Shown here: positions 49,558 to 56,913 of the stretch, piece after piece
How the letters are laid out: every line of letters starts with the position of its first letter
How positions within the stretch are numbered: the stretch's first letter is position 1
Source of the DNA: Anaerolinea sp.
GTDB lineage: Bacteria > Chloroflexota > Anaerolineae > Anaerolineales > Anaerolineaceae
Direction of reading: 5' to 3'
Length of the DNA: 64,000 nucleotides
Assembly (NCBI GenBank): GCA_029975055.1
Contig: JARKPU010000022.1
Coordinates: 124,001-188,000, forward strand
Translations under genes and position numbers: made by a program
The notes under the pieces: generated by a model
What the model saw: only the letters and a program-made list of their open reading frames with translations
The model's database searches: none
Told to the model about the DNA's origin: nothing

Positions 49558-50514
49558 ATGTCTGAAAAGAAGATCGCTGTCATCGCTATTGGTGGTAACT
49601 CGCTGATCAAAGACAACGCGCACCAGCGCATCGAAGACCAGTACCTGGCCGCCAAGGAGACCACCTACCACATCGCCGATATGATCGAATCCGGCTGGAA
49701 CGTGGCCATCGGGCACGGCAACGGGCCGCAGGTGGGGCTCATCCTGCGCCAGTCGGAAGTCGCGGCGCACCACGAGAGCATCCCCGAAACTCCGCTGGAT
49801 GTTTGCGGCGCCGAGAGCCAGGGGCTGATCGGCTACCTGCTGCAGCAAAACCTGCAGAACGAGCTGTACCGCCGCAAGATCCAGCAGAACGTCGCCACCG
49901 TCATCACCCAGGTGCTGGTGGATGTGAACGACCCGGCTTTCCAGCACCCCACCAAGCCGATCGGCGGCTTCATGGATGAAGCCGAGGCCAAGCGCAAAGC
50001 CCACGACCTGGGCTGGACGATCGTGGAAGATGCCGGGCGCGGCTGGCGGCGCGTGGTGGCCTCGCCGGACCCGAAAGAGGTCGTCGAGATCGACACCGTC
50101 AAAGCGTTGATCAACGCCGGGGTGATCGTCATCACCGTGGGCGGCGGCGGCATCCCGGTGATCGACAAGGGCGGCGGCGAGTACGTCGGTACGGCGGCAG
50201 TGATCGACAAAGATTACGCCTCCAGCCTGCTGGCCCAGGAAATCCATGCCGACCTGTTCGTCATCTCCACCGCGGTGGAGAAGGTGGCCCTCAACTACGG
50301 CAAGCCCAACCAGGTGCTGCTCGACCGCATGACGGTGGCCGAAGCCAGGCAGTACATGGCCGAAGGGCACTTTGCCAAGGGCTCAATGCTCCCCAAGATC
50401 CAGGCCATCCTGCGCTACCTCGAAAAGGGCGGCAAGCAGGCCCTGATCACCAACCCGGAGAATATCGGCCGCGCCCTGAAGGGCGAGACCGGCACCTGGG
50501 TGGTGGCGGAATAA
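49558..50514 (+). CDS. arcC: Carbamate kinase
   Basis: A 318-aa amino acid kinase-fold enzyme. VIAIGGNSLIKDNAHQRIEDQ at the N-terminus, IGHGNGPQVGLILRQSE, VCGAESQGLIGYLLQQNLQNEL, TVGGGGIPVIDKGGGEYVGTAAVIDKDYASSLLA and GSMLPKIQAILRYLEKGGKQALITNPENIGRAL are all carbamate kinase signatures. It makes ATP from carbamoyl phosphate and ADP, releasing CO2 and ammonia. As last gene of the operon it captures energy from the carbamoyltransferase products. GGAG precedes the ATG by eight bases. A strong bidirectional terminator follows. Confidence 0.95.
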   Translation: MSEKKIAVIAIGGNSLIKDNAHQRIEDQYLAAKETTYHIADMIESGWNVAIGHGNGPQVGLILRQSEVAAHHESIPETPLDVCGAESQGLIGYLLQQNLQNELYRRKIQQNVATVITQVLVDVNDPAFQHPTKPIGGFMDEAEAKRKAHDLGWTIVEDAGRGWRRVVASPDPKEVVEIDTVKALINAGVIVITVGGGGIPVIDKGGGEYVGTAAVIDKDYASSLLAQEIHADLFVISTAVEKVALNYGKPNQVLLDRMTVAEARQYMAEGHFAKGSMLPKIQAILRYLEKGGKQALITNPENIGRALKGETGTWVVAE

Positions 50515-50522
50515 GGCTCCGT

Positions 50523-50562
50523 AAACCAAAAAGAGTGCGCGCGGGCGCACTCTTTTTGGTTT
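50523..50562. terminator. Bidirectional intrinsic terminator
   Basis: AAACCAAAAAGAGTGCGC / GCGCACTCTTTTTGGTTT with a GCGG loop, an 18-bp stem with T-rich 3' arm in both directions. It separates the carbamate kinase (+) and MerR (-) genes. Confidence 0.92.
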
Positions 50563-50575
50563 AAAGGTAAATGTT

Positions 50576-50621
50576 TTTTTCGATCAAATGGTGGGGCAAA
50601 CCCCACCATTTGATCGAAAAA
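50576..50621. repeat. Dispersed palindrome (GGGGCAAgCCCC family), copy 5
   Basis: A perfect 21-bp stem TTTTTCGATCAAATGGTGGGG / CCCCACCATTTGATCGAAAAA with CAAA loop. The outer arms are unlike copy 2 but fully compensated. It lies between the terminator and the MerR stop. Confidence 0.9.
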
Positions 50622-50632
50622 CCGCCCACCGT

Positions 50633-51388
50633 TCAGAGGCTCTTGCAGTAAATCTGAATGGCCTCGCGCAGGAAAGGGGCCAGCTCCGGGTGGATGCGCA
50701 CGAAGGTGGCGTTGAACTCCGGGTCGTCGTTGTAGAGGTCGCCCAGGCCGAGGAGAATTTCTTTGGTCGGCTCGTAGAAGTTGCGCAAATTCCGGTGCCA
50801 GCGGGCGACGCCCTCTTGAGCCTGCGGGCTGGCCGGCCCCAGCGGCATGCTGGCGACCAGGTCGAGGTAAATCTGCCGGGCTTCTTCGAACACGGCTTTT
50901 TTCTTTTCGGGCGAATACGAAGCCCAGCGCTTCTGCGATTCGCTCACATTCGCCCGGCCCCAGCGGCGGGCAGCCTCTTCTTCATATTGTTTTTGCTTTT
51001 CTTCGCTGAAGCCCTCGAACAACTGTTGATCATCCATGGCGGCGTTTCCTTTCAGGTAAGAGATGGTGCGGTCTACCGTTTGAACCAGGGCAGCGAGCCG
51101 CTCCTGGCGCGCCAGCAGCGCCTTGCGGTGCTGTTCGAGCGCCGCCAGCAGGTCAAAGCCCGGCTCGTCGAGGATGACCTGGATCTCCTCCAGGCTCAAC
51201 CCCAGCTCGCGCAGAAAGAGGATCTGCTGCAGGCGCAGAAGCGCCGCGCGGTTGTAGATGCGGTAGCCGTTATCGGGGTTACGGTCGGGCCTCAGCAGGC
51301 CGATCTCATCGTAGTAATGCAGGGTGCGCGCGCTGACCCCCGCCACCCTGGCGAGCTGCCGGACTGTGTATTGCCTTTGCGTATCCAC
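50633..51388 (-). CDS. MerR family regulator with TipAS domain
   Basis: A 251-aa regulator. The MerR winged helix is YTVRQLARVAGVSARTLHYYDEIGLLRPDRNPDNGYRIY, followed by a dimerising coiled coil (about 75-115). The C-terminal TipAS domain (about 130-245: FEGFSEEKQKQYEEEAARRWG, WHRNLRNFYEPTKEILLGLGDLYNDDPEFNATF) binds thiopeptides or other bulky ligands in TipA. It would bend the 19-bp spacer promoter in front of its own gene to activate it. The ATG is six bases from the -10 box, so the message is leaderless. Its link to the purine cluster may be only positional. Confidence 0.9.
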   Translation of the reverse strand: MDTQRQYTVRQLARVAGVSARTLHYYDEIGLLRPDRNPDNGYRIYNRAALLRLQQILFLRELGLSLEEIQVILDEPGFDLLAALEQHRKALLARQERLAALVQTVDRTISYLKGNAAMDDQQLFEGFSEEKQKQYEEEAARRWGRANVSESQKRWASYSPEKKKAVFEEARQIYLDLVASMPLGPASPQAQEGVARWHRNLRNFYEPTKEILLGLGDLYNDDPEFNATFVRIHPELAPFLREAIQIYCKSL

Positions 51389-51394
51389 GCCGAT

Positions 51395-51425
51395 AGTATA
51401 AAGTATTACGTTACGTTAATGTCAA
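51395..51425 (-). promoter_or_regulatory. MerR-type promoter with 19-bp spacer and dyad
   Basis: Minus strand TTGACA, 19-bp spacer, TATACT, ending six bases before the ATG. The spacer holds ACGT-A-ACGT, a short palindrome. Over-long spacers with a central dyad are the hallmark of MerR-activated promoters, so this gene is probably autoregulated. Confidence 0.75.
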
Positions 51426-51557
51426 GGGGCAAATCGGGTTCACCGGGCCTTCTGCGGCCGGGAGCACAGCGCCGATCTCCAACGCCCGAACGCAGAATGC
51501 GTTCGCCTAAAAACTCACCCTTTTGGGCGTCTCGCTGGCAGAGATTCGATGTAAAAT

Positions 51558-51746
51558 TATGATTATGCCGATCATCGAGTCCGCATCTGCGGGCCCTCAA
51601 CCCGGCATAGTTTCAACCTTTCGACAATTGAGCTACCTCTCCGCTGCCAGAACAATCTCAAAGGAGGTGATCCCGGTCGAATCCCCTCTGTAACTGTGTT
51701 TTACAGAAACACCGTCCCTCAACCATCTGTTTTGGAGGAGAACCAC
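51558..51746 (+). promoter_or_regulatory. Structured leader of the second BMP operon
   Basis: After a TAAAATTATGAT -10-like stretch, TATGCCG (51564) pairs with CGGCATA (51603) around an inner GTCCGC-ATCT-GCGGGC hairpin. TCTGTAA/TTACAGA (51687-51707) forms a second hairpin. AAAGGAGGTGATCC (51660-51673) is a 14-base exact complement of the usual 16S rRNA 3' tail but is not followed by a start codon. No known riboswitch consensus is recognised. The real RBS is GGAGGAG at 51734. Confidence 0.45.
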
Positions 51747-52988
51747 ATGAAAAAGTCCGCATTGTTCTTTGGCCTGAGCATTTTGCTGATCGTTGCATTT
51801 GCTCTTTCGGCCTGCCAGCCCGCTGCTCCGGCTGCCACCGAAGCCCCGAAGGAAGAACCCACGCCCGAGAAAGTCGGCGGGTTCCAGATTCCGGCCGTGG
51901 TGGAAGGCAAATTCAATGTCGCGATGGTGCTGATCGGCCCCCATGACGACGGCGGCTGGTCGCAGGCTCACTACGAGGGCCTGGAATACGTGCAAAAGAA
52001 CGTGCCGAATGTGAACACCGCTTATGTGGAGAACGTGCCGGAAGGCGCCGACTCTGAGCAGGTGTTCCGCGCGCTCTCGCGCAAGGGCTTCAACCTGATC
52101 TTCGGCACCTCCTACGGCTTCATGGACCCGATGGAAACCGTTGCCAACGAATTCCCCGATATCATGTACGTGCACATTTCGGGGATTAAATCGAACGAGA
52201 AGAACTTTGGCAACCTGTTCGGCGGCATGGAGACGATGAAGTACCTGGCCGGTATGCTGGCCGGCGCGCGCGCCAAGATGGACGGCAACACCAAGCTGGG
52301 CTACATGGCCACCTTCCCCATCCCTGAAGAGCTGCGCCTGGGCAACGCCATCGCCCTGGGCATGCGCAAGACCTGCCCGGAATGCACCATGGACGTGCGC
52401 TGGATCAACACCTGGCACGACCCGGTGAAGGAAAAAGAAGGCGCGGCCTCCCTGTTTGACGCCGGCGCTCAGGTGGTCTTCACCGGCGCCGACACCCCTG
52501 CCGTGGCCGACGTGGCCACCGAAAAGGGCAAATGGGGCGTCACCTATGACTGGTACGGCTCCTGCAAGGCCGAGCGCTGCCTGACGGCCCCCTATTGGAT
52601 CTGGGGCCCGGTGTATGCCAAGATCGCCCAGGCCGTCATTGACAAGACCTACAAGCCCGGCTGGGAGTACTTCGATGCCGATTCCGGCGGTTTGGGGCTG
52701 TTTGGCTTCATGGAAGGCCAGACCCCGACCAAGGGCGTTTCGGAGCTGCCCCCGGAGGTCGTCAATGAGGTCAAAGACCTGGTGGCGAAATCCCTCAAGG
52801 GCGAATTCAACCGCTTCAATGTCTTCAGCGGGCCGATCAACGACAACTCCGGCAAGGAGATTGTCCCCGCCGGCTCGGCCCTGGAGCAGGCCGACCTCGA
52901 CCAGTTCCCCGAGTACAACCTCGGCTGCAAATACTGCATGAAGTGGTGGGCCGAAGGCGTCACCGCCGAACTGCCCTCCACGCAATAA
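51747..52988 (+). CDS. BMP family binding lipoprotein, operon 2
   Basis: A 413-aa binding lipoprotein. MKKSALFFGLSILLIVAFALSAC gives lipobox Cys 23, with a Pro/Glu-rich linker. The BMP fold begins at KFNVAMVLIGPHDDGGWSQAHYEGLEY; GFNLIFGTSYGFMDPMETVANEFPDIMYVHISG, FGGMETMKYLAGMLAGA and LGYMATFPIPEELRLGNA follow. Near the C-terminus CKAERC and CKYCMK add Cys residues not seen in the first-operon paralogue. It should deliver a nucleoside or purine-related solute to the downstream permeases. The start is set by GGAGGAG. A strong stem-loop follows the stop. Confidence 0.85.
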   Translation: MKKSALFFGLSILLIVAFALSACQPAAPAATEAPKEEPTPEKVGGFQIPAVVEGKFNVAMVLIGPHDDGGWSQAHYEGLEYVQKNVPNVNTAYVENVPEGADSEQVFRALSRKGFNLIFGTSYGFMDPMETVANEFPDIMYVHISGIKSNEKNFGNLFGGMETMKYLAGMLAGARAKMDGNTKLGYMATFPIPEELRLGNAIALGMRKTCPECTMDVRWINTWHDPVKEKEGAASLFDAGAQVVFTGADTPAVADVATEKGKWGVTYDWYGSCKAERCLTAPYWIWGPVYAKIAQAVIDKTYKPGWEYFDADSGGLGLFGFMEGQTPTKGVSELPPEVVNEVKDLVAKSLKGEFNRFNVFSGPINDNSGKEIVPAGSALEQADLDQFPEYNLGCKYCMKWWAEGVTAELPSTQ

Positions 52989-53000
52989 ACTCTTTTGCGG

Positions 53001-53037
53001 CCTTCTTCGTGCGCCCAGAGCGGGCGCACGAAGAAGG
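53001..53037 (+). terminator. Stem-loop after BMP gene (partial terminator or mRNA stabiliser)
   Basis: CCTTCTTCGTGCGCCC / GGGCGCACGAAGAAGG, 16 bp perfect, five-base loop, no T-run after. It may end most transcripts or protect the BMP mRNA, giving excess binding protein. Confidence 0.7.
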
Positions 53038-53052
53038 ATGCGCTTGAGATCG

Positions 53053-53101
53053 GCATTTGAAGTGTTTGCAGGTGCGCTGCACCTGAAAACACTTCAAATG
53101 C
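53053..53101. repeat. Long imperfect hairpin in BMP-ATPase gap
   Basis: GCATTTGAAGTGTTTGCAGG-type arm (53053-53075) pairs with 53079-53101 at all but one position. It is part of a run of three hairpins filling this gap. Confidence 0.8.
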
Positions 53102-53158
53102 AGGATCATCACCCTCGCCCTCCCGCGGGGGCCTGCAGCGAATGATTGGGTGCATAGG

Positions 53159-53200
53159 TTTTTGTAAATTGTGAGGCCTGCCACACAATTTACAGGAAAA
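53159..53200. repeat. Dispersed palindrome (GGGGCAAgCCCC family), copy 6, degenerate
   Basis: TTTTGTAAATTGTGAGGC and GCCACACAATTTACAGGAAAA around CT. The stem GTAAATTGTG/CACAATTTAC is intact, and the core is changed to AGGCCTGCC. Like copy 2 it lies between a BMP gene and its ATPase gene. Confidence 0.7.
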
Positions 53201-53234
53201 TTGAAGCCCCGTCCAGCAAAGCTTTAGAGGTGGC

Positions 53235-54794
53235 ATGGAGCAACCGAAACCGACCGAACCTGAGGTCATCGTCAGCATGCGCGGAATCACCAAACGCTTC
53301 CCCGGCGTGCTGGCGAACGACCATGTGGATTTCGACCTGCGGATGGGCGAAATCCACGCTCTGCTTGGAGAAAACGGCGCCGGCAAGAGCACCTTGATGA
53401 ACATCCTGGCCGGCCTGTACCGCCCCGATGCCGGGACGATCCTGGTCAACGGCAGGCCGGTCTCCTTCGCCTCGCCGCGCGAGGCGATCAACGCCGGAAT
53501 CGGGATGATCCACCAGCATTTCATGCTCGTGCCATCCATGACCGTCACCGAAAATATCCTCATCGGCCTGGAAAAGCCGCGCTTCAGGCTGAACTTATCT
53601 GCTTACGACCGCGAGATCCAGGCCCTGAGCGAGCGCTTTGGCATGCGGGTAGACCCGCGCGCGCACGTCTGGCAGCTTTCGGTCGGTGAGCAGCAGCGCA
53701 TCGAAATCCTCAAGATGCTCTACCGCGGTGCGGGAATCTTAATCATGGATGAACCTACCGCCGTCCTCGCGCCGAGCGAAGTGGATGAGCTGTTCCACAC
53801 CCTGCGGGCGATGACGGCCGAGGGCAAGTCGATCATCTTCATCTCTCATAAGCTGCACGAAGTGATGCAAATCTCGGACCGCGTCACCGTGCTGCGCCGC
53901 GGTAAGGTGACGGCCGGCGGCAGAAGCGCCGAAGGCATCACCCGCGAAGAACTGGCGCGCCTGATGGTGGGCCGCGAGGTGATCTTCAACCTCCAAAAGA
54001 AGCCCTGCCAGCCCGGCAATGTGGTGCTGAAGGTGGAAGACCTGTGGGCCGATAACGATAAACTCCTGCCGGCGCTGCGCGGCGTGAACCTGGAGATCCG
54101 CCAGGGCGAAATCCTCGGGCTGGCGGGCGTGGCCGGCAACGGGCAGCGTGAACTGGCCGATGTGATCACCGGCCTGCGCAAAGCCAGGAAAGGCCGCGTG
54201 CTCGTCGGCGGAGAGGATATCACCAACCAGGCGGTCAGCAAGGGCATCCGGCGCGGGGTTTCGCACATCCCGGAGGACCGCACCCACGTCGGCACCGCCC
54301 CCAACCTGAGCGTGACCGACAACGTGGTGATGAAAGCCTACAACCGCGCGCCGATCGGCCGCGGCTGGCTCTTCAATGCCCTGGCAGCCAGCAATTACGC
54401 CGAAGAGCTGCGCAAGAGTTACGACATCGTCGCCCCCAACATCGAGACGCCCGTGCGGCTGCTCTCCGGCGGCAACCTGCAGCGCGTCATCCTGGCGCGC
54501 GAAATCTCCAGCGCCCCGGCGCTGATGATCGCCATGCAGCCCACGCGTGGGCTGGACGTGGGCGCCATCGAGGGCGTGCACCGCCTGCTGCTGGCTCAGC
54601 GCGACGCCGGGGCCGCCATTTTGCTCATCTCGGAAGAGCTGGAAGAATTGATCGCCTTGAGCGACCGCGTGGCTGTGATCTATGAAGGCCAAATTATGGG
54701 CGAGGTCAACGATGGAAACGTGGATGAGATTGGCTTGATGATGACCGGTTCGCGCCAGGAACAGATTCGCTCCGCGGAGGTGCCGCATGGCTGA
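53235..54794 (+). CDS. ABC transporter ATP-binding protein, duplicated cassette, operon 2
   Basis: A 519-aa tandem ATPase, paralogue of the one at 18288. First cassette: LLGENGAGKSTLMNILAG near residue 50, LSVGEQQRIEILKMLYRG, ILIMDEPTAVLAP. Second: GVAGNGQRELADVI, LSGGNLQRVILAREISS, ALMIAMQPTRGLDVGA. All order and spacing match YufO/NupA of nucleoside importers. It overlaps the next permease by eight bases (ATGGCTGA), so translation is coupled. It is separated from its BMP gene by three hairpins, one of them a dispersed element. Confidence 0.92.
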   Translation: MEQPKPTEPEVIVSMRGITKRFPGVLANDHVDFDLRMGEIHALLGENGAGKSTLMNILAGLYRPDAGTILVNGRPVSFASPREAINAGIGMIHQHFMLVPSMTVTENILIGLEKPRFRLNLSAYDREIQALSERFGMRVDPRAHVWQLSVGEQQRIEILKMLYRGAGILIMDEPTAVLAPSEVDELFHTLRAMTAEGKSIIFISHKLHEVMQISDRVTVLRRGKVTAGGRSAEGITREELARLMVGREVIFNLQKKPCQPGNVVLKVEDLWADNDKLLPALRGVNLEIRQGEILGLAGVAGNGQRELADVITGLRKARKGRVLVGGEDITNQAVSKGIRRGVSHIPEDRTHVGTAPNLSVTDNVVMKAYNRAPIGRGWLFNALAASNYAEELRKSYDIVAPNIETPVRLLSGGNLQRVILAREISSAPALMIAMQPTRGLDVGAIEGVHRLLLAQRDAGAAILLISEELEELIALSDRVAVIYEGQIMGEVNDGNVDEIGLMMTGSRQEQIRSAEVPHG

Positions 54795-55923
54795 GCAGGG
54801 CCTCGGGCGCGGCAGCTTTTTGAACCGCTTCCCCTATCGAATTGTCTTGGAGCCGCGTCTCAAACAGCCTCCGCGCTGGTACCCGGTTTTCCTCTCGCTG
54901 CTGTCGGTCGCCATCGCTCTGCTCATCGGCGCGCTCATCCTGACCATCGCCGGCGGCGACCCCTGGGCCACCTACGCTTACATCGCCAAAGCCTCGTTCG
55001 GCAGCCTGGGGGTGATCTCTGACACACTCGTCAAGGCCATCCCGCTCATGCTGGTGGGGCTGGCCTGCACGCTGGCCTTCCGCATGAAGCTGTGGAACAT
55101 CGGCGCCGAGGGGCAGTTCTTCATCGGCGCGTTTGGCGCCAGCGCCGTGGTGCTCACCCCGCTGCTGCCCGAAACGGCCCCCACCTGGCTGTATATCGCC
55201 ACGATGGTTTTCTTCGGGGCGCTGTGCGGGGCGATCTGGGGCTTCATCCCGGGCATCTTGAAAGCCAGGTTCAACGTCAACGAGGTCATCTCCACCTTGA
55301 TGATGAACTACATCGCCGTCTCCTGGAATAATTACTGGATCTTCGCCGTCTGGACGGAGGGCGGGTTTCAGATGTCGCGCATGTTCCCCAAGAACGCCTG
55401 GCTCCCGCGCCTGACGGATTTTGCCGCGCAGGTGCCGCTCTTCCGCGGGCTCACCACGCATTTCGGGCTGGTGCTGGCGCTCATCGCGGCGGTGGTCGTC
55501 TGGCTGATTCTTTACCGCAGCCAGTGGGGATATGAGATCCGCCTGGTGGGCGATAACCCGCGCGCCGCGCAGTACGCGGGCATTTCCATCGCGCGCAACA
55601 CGGTGCTGGTGATGATGATTTCGGGGGCCATCGCGGGCATCGCGGGCATGTCGGAAATTTCGGGCGTGGTGCACCGCCTGCAAGGCGCCATTTCGCCCGG
55701 GTACGGCTTCACCGGCATCATCGTGGCCTGGCTCGCCAAGCTCAACCCGTTTGCCATCATTCCCGTCTCGATCCTCTTCGGGGCGCTCATCCTGGCCGGG
55801 CGCGAAATTCAGCCCTCGGGCATCCCTAAAATGATGAACGGCATCATCCTGGTGACGTTGATCGCCAGTGACTTCCTCCTGCGCTATCACATCCGCATCG
55901 TCCGCCGCGAGGAGGCCGAATGA
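54787..55923 (+). CDS. ABC transporter permease 1, nucleoside type, operon 2
   Basis: A 378-aa permease with about nine membrane helices. LVGLACTLAFRMKLWNIGAEGQFFIGAFGAS, ARFNVNEVISTLMMNYIAVSWNNYW and LVGDNPRAAQYAGISIARN are the conserved loops. It has an N-terminal cytoplasmic extension of about 30 residues (LEPRLKQPPRWYP) absent from the first-operon paralogue. It pairs with the 322-aa permease to form the channel. ATGA overlap joins it to permease 2 and an eight-base overlap joins it to the ATPase. Confidence 0.9.
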   Translation: MAEQGLGRGSFLNRFPYRIVLEPRLKQPPRWYPVFLSLLSVAIALLIGALILTIAGGDPWATYAYIAKASFGSLGVISDTLVKAIPLMLVGLACTLAFRMKLWNIGAEGQFFIGAFGASAVVLTPLLPETAPTWLYIATMVFFGALCGAIWGFIPGILKARFNVNEVISTLMMNYIAVSWNNYWIFAVWTEGGFQMSRMFPKNAWLPRLTDFAAQVPLFRGLTTHFGLVLALIAAVVVWLILYRSQWGYEIRLVGDNPRAAQYAGISIARNTVLVMMISGAIAGIAGMSEISGVVHRLQGAISPGYGFTGIIVAWLAKLNPFAIIPVSILFGALILAGREIQPSGIPKMMNGIILVTLIASDFLLRYHIRIVRREEAE

Positions 55924-56888
55924 ACCTCATCATCATTCTGCAGGCAGGCGTCGCCACCGGAACGGTGCTCCTGTTTGCCACGCTGGGCGGCATCTTCTCT
56001 GAACGCGCCGGGGTGATGAACCTGGGCATGGAAGGCATGATGCTGATTGGCGCGATGAGCGCCTTCAGCGTGGCCACGCGCACCGGCAGCCCCTGGCTGG
56101 GCGTGCTGGTGGCCATGCTGGCGGCCGGGTTGATCAGCCAGGTGCACGCTTTCATCAGCATCACCCTTCAGGCCGACCAGGTGGTCTCGGGGCTTTCGCT
56201 GGGCTTTCTGGCAACCGGCATCAGCCTGGTGCTGGGCGAGGGTCTCTCCAAAGCCGGCACGGTGACGCTCATCCCCACGCTCACCGTCCCGCTGCTCAGC
56301 CAGATACCCCTCATCGGGCCGGTTTTCTTCACCGACCAGAAGCTTTCGGTATACCTGGGCTACGTGCTGGTGCCGGTGGCCTGGTACATCATCAACCGCA
56401 CCCGCCCGGGCCTGCACCTGCGAGCAGTGGGCGAATACCCCGCGGCGGCCGACTCGCTGGGCGTGAACGTGTACGCGCTGCGCTACCTGTATGTCTTTGT
56501 CGGCGGCCTGCTGGCCGGGCTGGCCGGCGCCACCATCAGCCTGGCCATCTCGCCCGGCTGGTTCAGCGAGCTGACCACCGCCGGGCAGGGCTGGATCGCC
56601 ATCGGCCTGGTGATCTTCGCCCAGTGGGACCCGCTGCGCGCGGCCTTCGGCTCGTATGTCTTCGGCGCGCTGCGCCGGCTTGTGCTGGATATCCAGGGCC
56701 CGATGATGCTCTTCGGCGCGCCCAACCCCTTCTATTACAACCCCTACTGGGGCTTCTTCCTGGAAATGCTGCCCTACGCCTTCACCATCATCGTGCTGGT
56801 GATCGGCTCGCGCGAGGCGATCCGCAAACGCCTGGGCGCGCCGACCGCGCTGGGCATTCCGTACATCCGCGGCGAACGCGGCATGTGA
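55920..56888 (+). CDS. ABC transporter permease 2, nucleoside type, operon 2
   Basis: A 322-aa permease with 8-9 membrane helices. LGGIFSERAGVMNLGMEGMMLIGA is the early family loop, LQADQVVSGLSLGFLATGISLVLG and VGEYPAAADSLGVNVYALRYLYV follow, and the C-terminal domain carries FGAPNPFYYNPYWGFFLEMLPY. It completes the nucleoside-type importer. It overlaps permease 1 by ATGA. The PLP enzyme gene follows after 25 bp without a promoter, so it belongs to the same message. Confidence 0.9.
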   Translation: MNLIIILQAGVATGTVLLFATLGGIFSERAGVMNLGMEGMMLIGAMSAFSVATRTGSPWLGVLVAMLAAGLISQVHAFISITLQADQVVSGLSLGFLATGISLVLGEGLSKAGTVTLIPTLTVPLLSQIPLIGPVFFTDQKLSVYLGYVLVPVAWYIINRTRPGLHLRAVGEYPAAADSLGVNVYALRYLYVFVGGLLAGLAGATISLAISPGWFSELTTAGQGWIAIGLVIFAQWDPLRAAFGSYVFGALRRLVLDIQGPMMLFGAPNPFYYNPYWGFFLEMLPYAFTIIVLVIGSREAIRKRLGAPTALGIPYIRGERGM

Positions 56889-56913
56889 AGCCCCCCAACC
56901 AACGAGGAACCTG

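Noticed and set aside
54706-55890. 394-codon minus-strand ORF opposite permease 1
   Set aside because: Sequence is mostly charged and repetitive, antisense to a clear permease.
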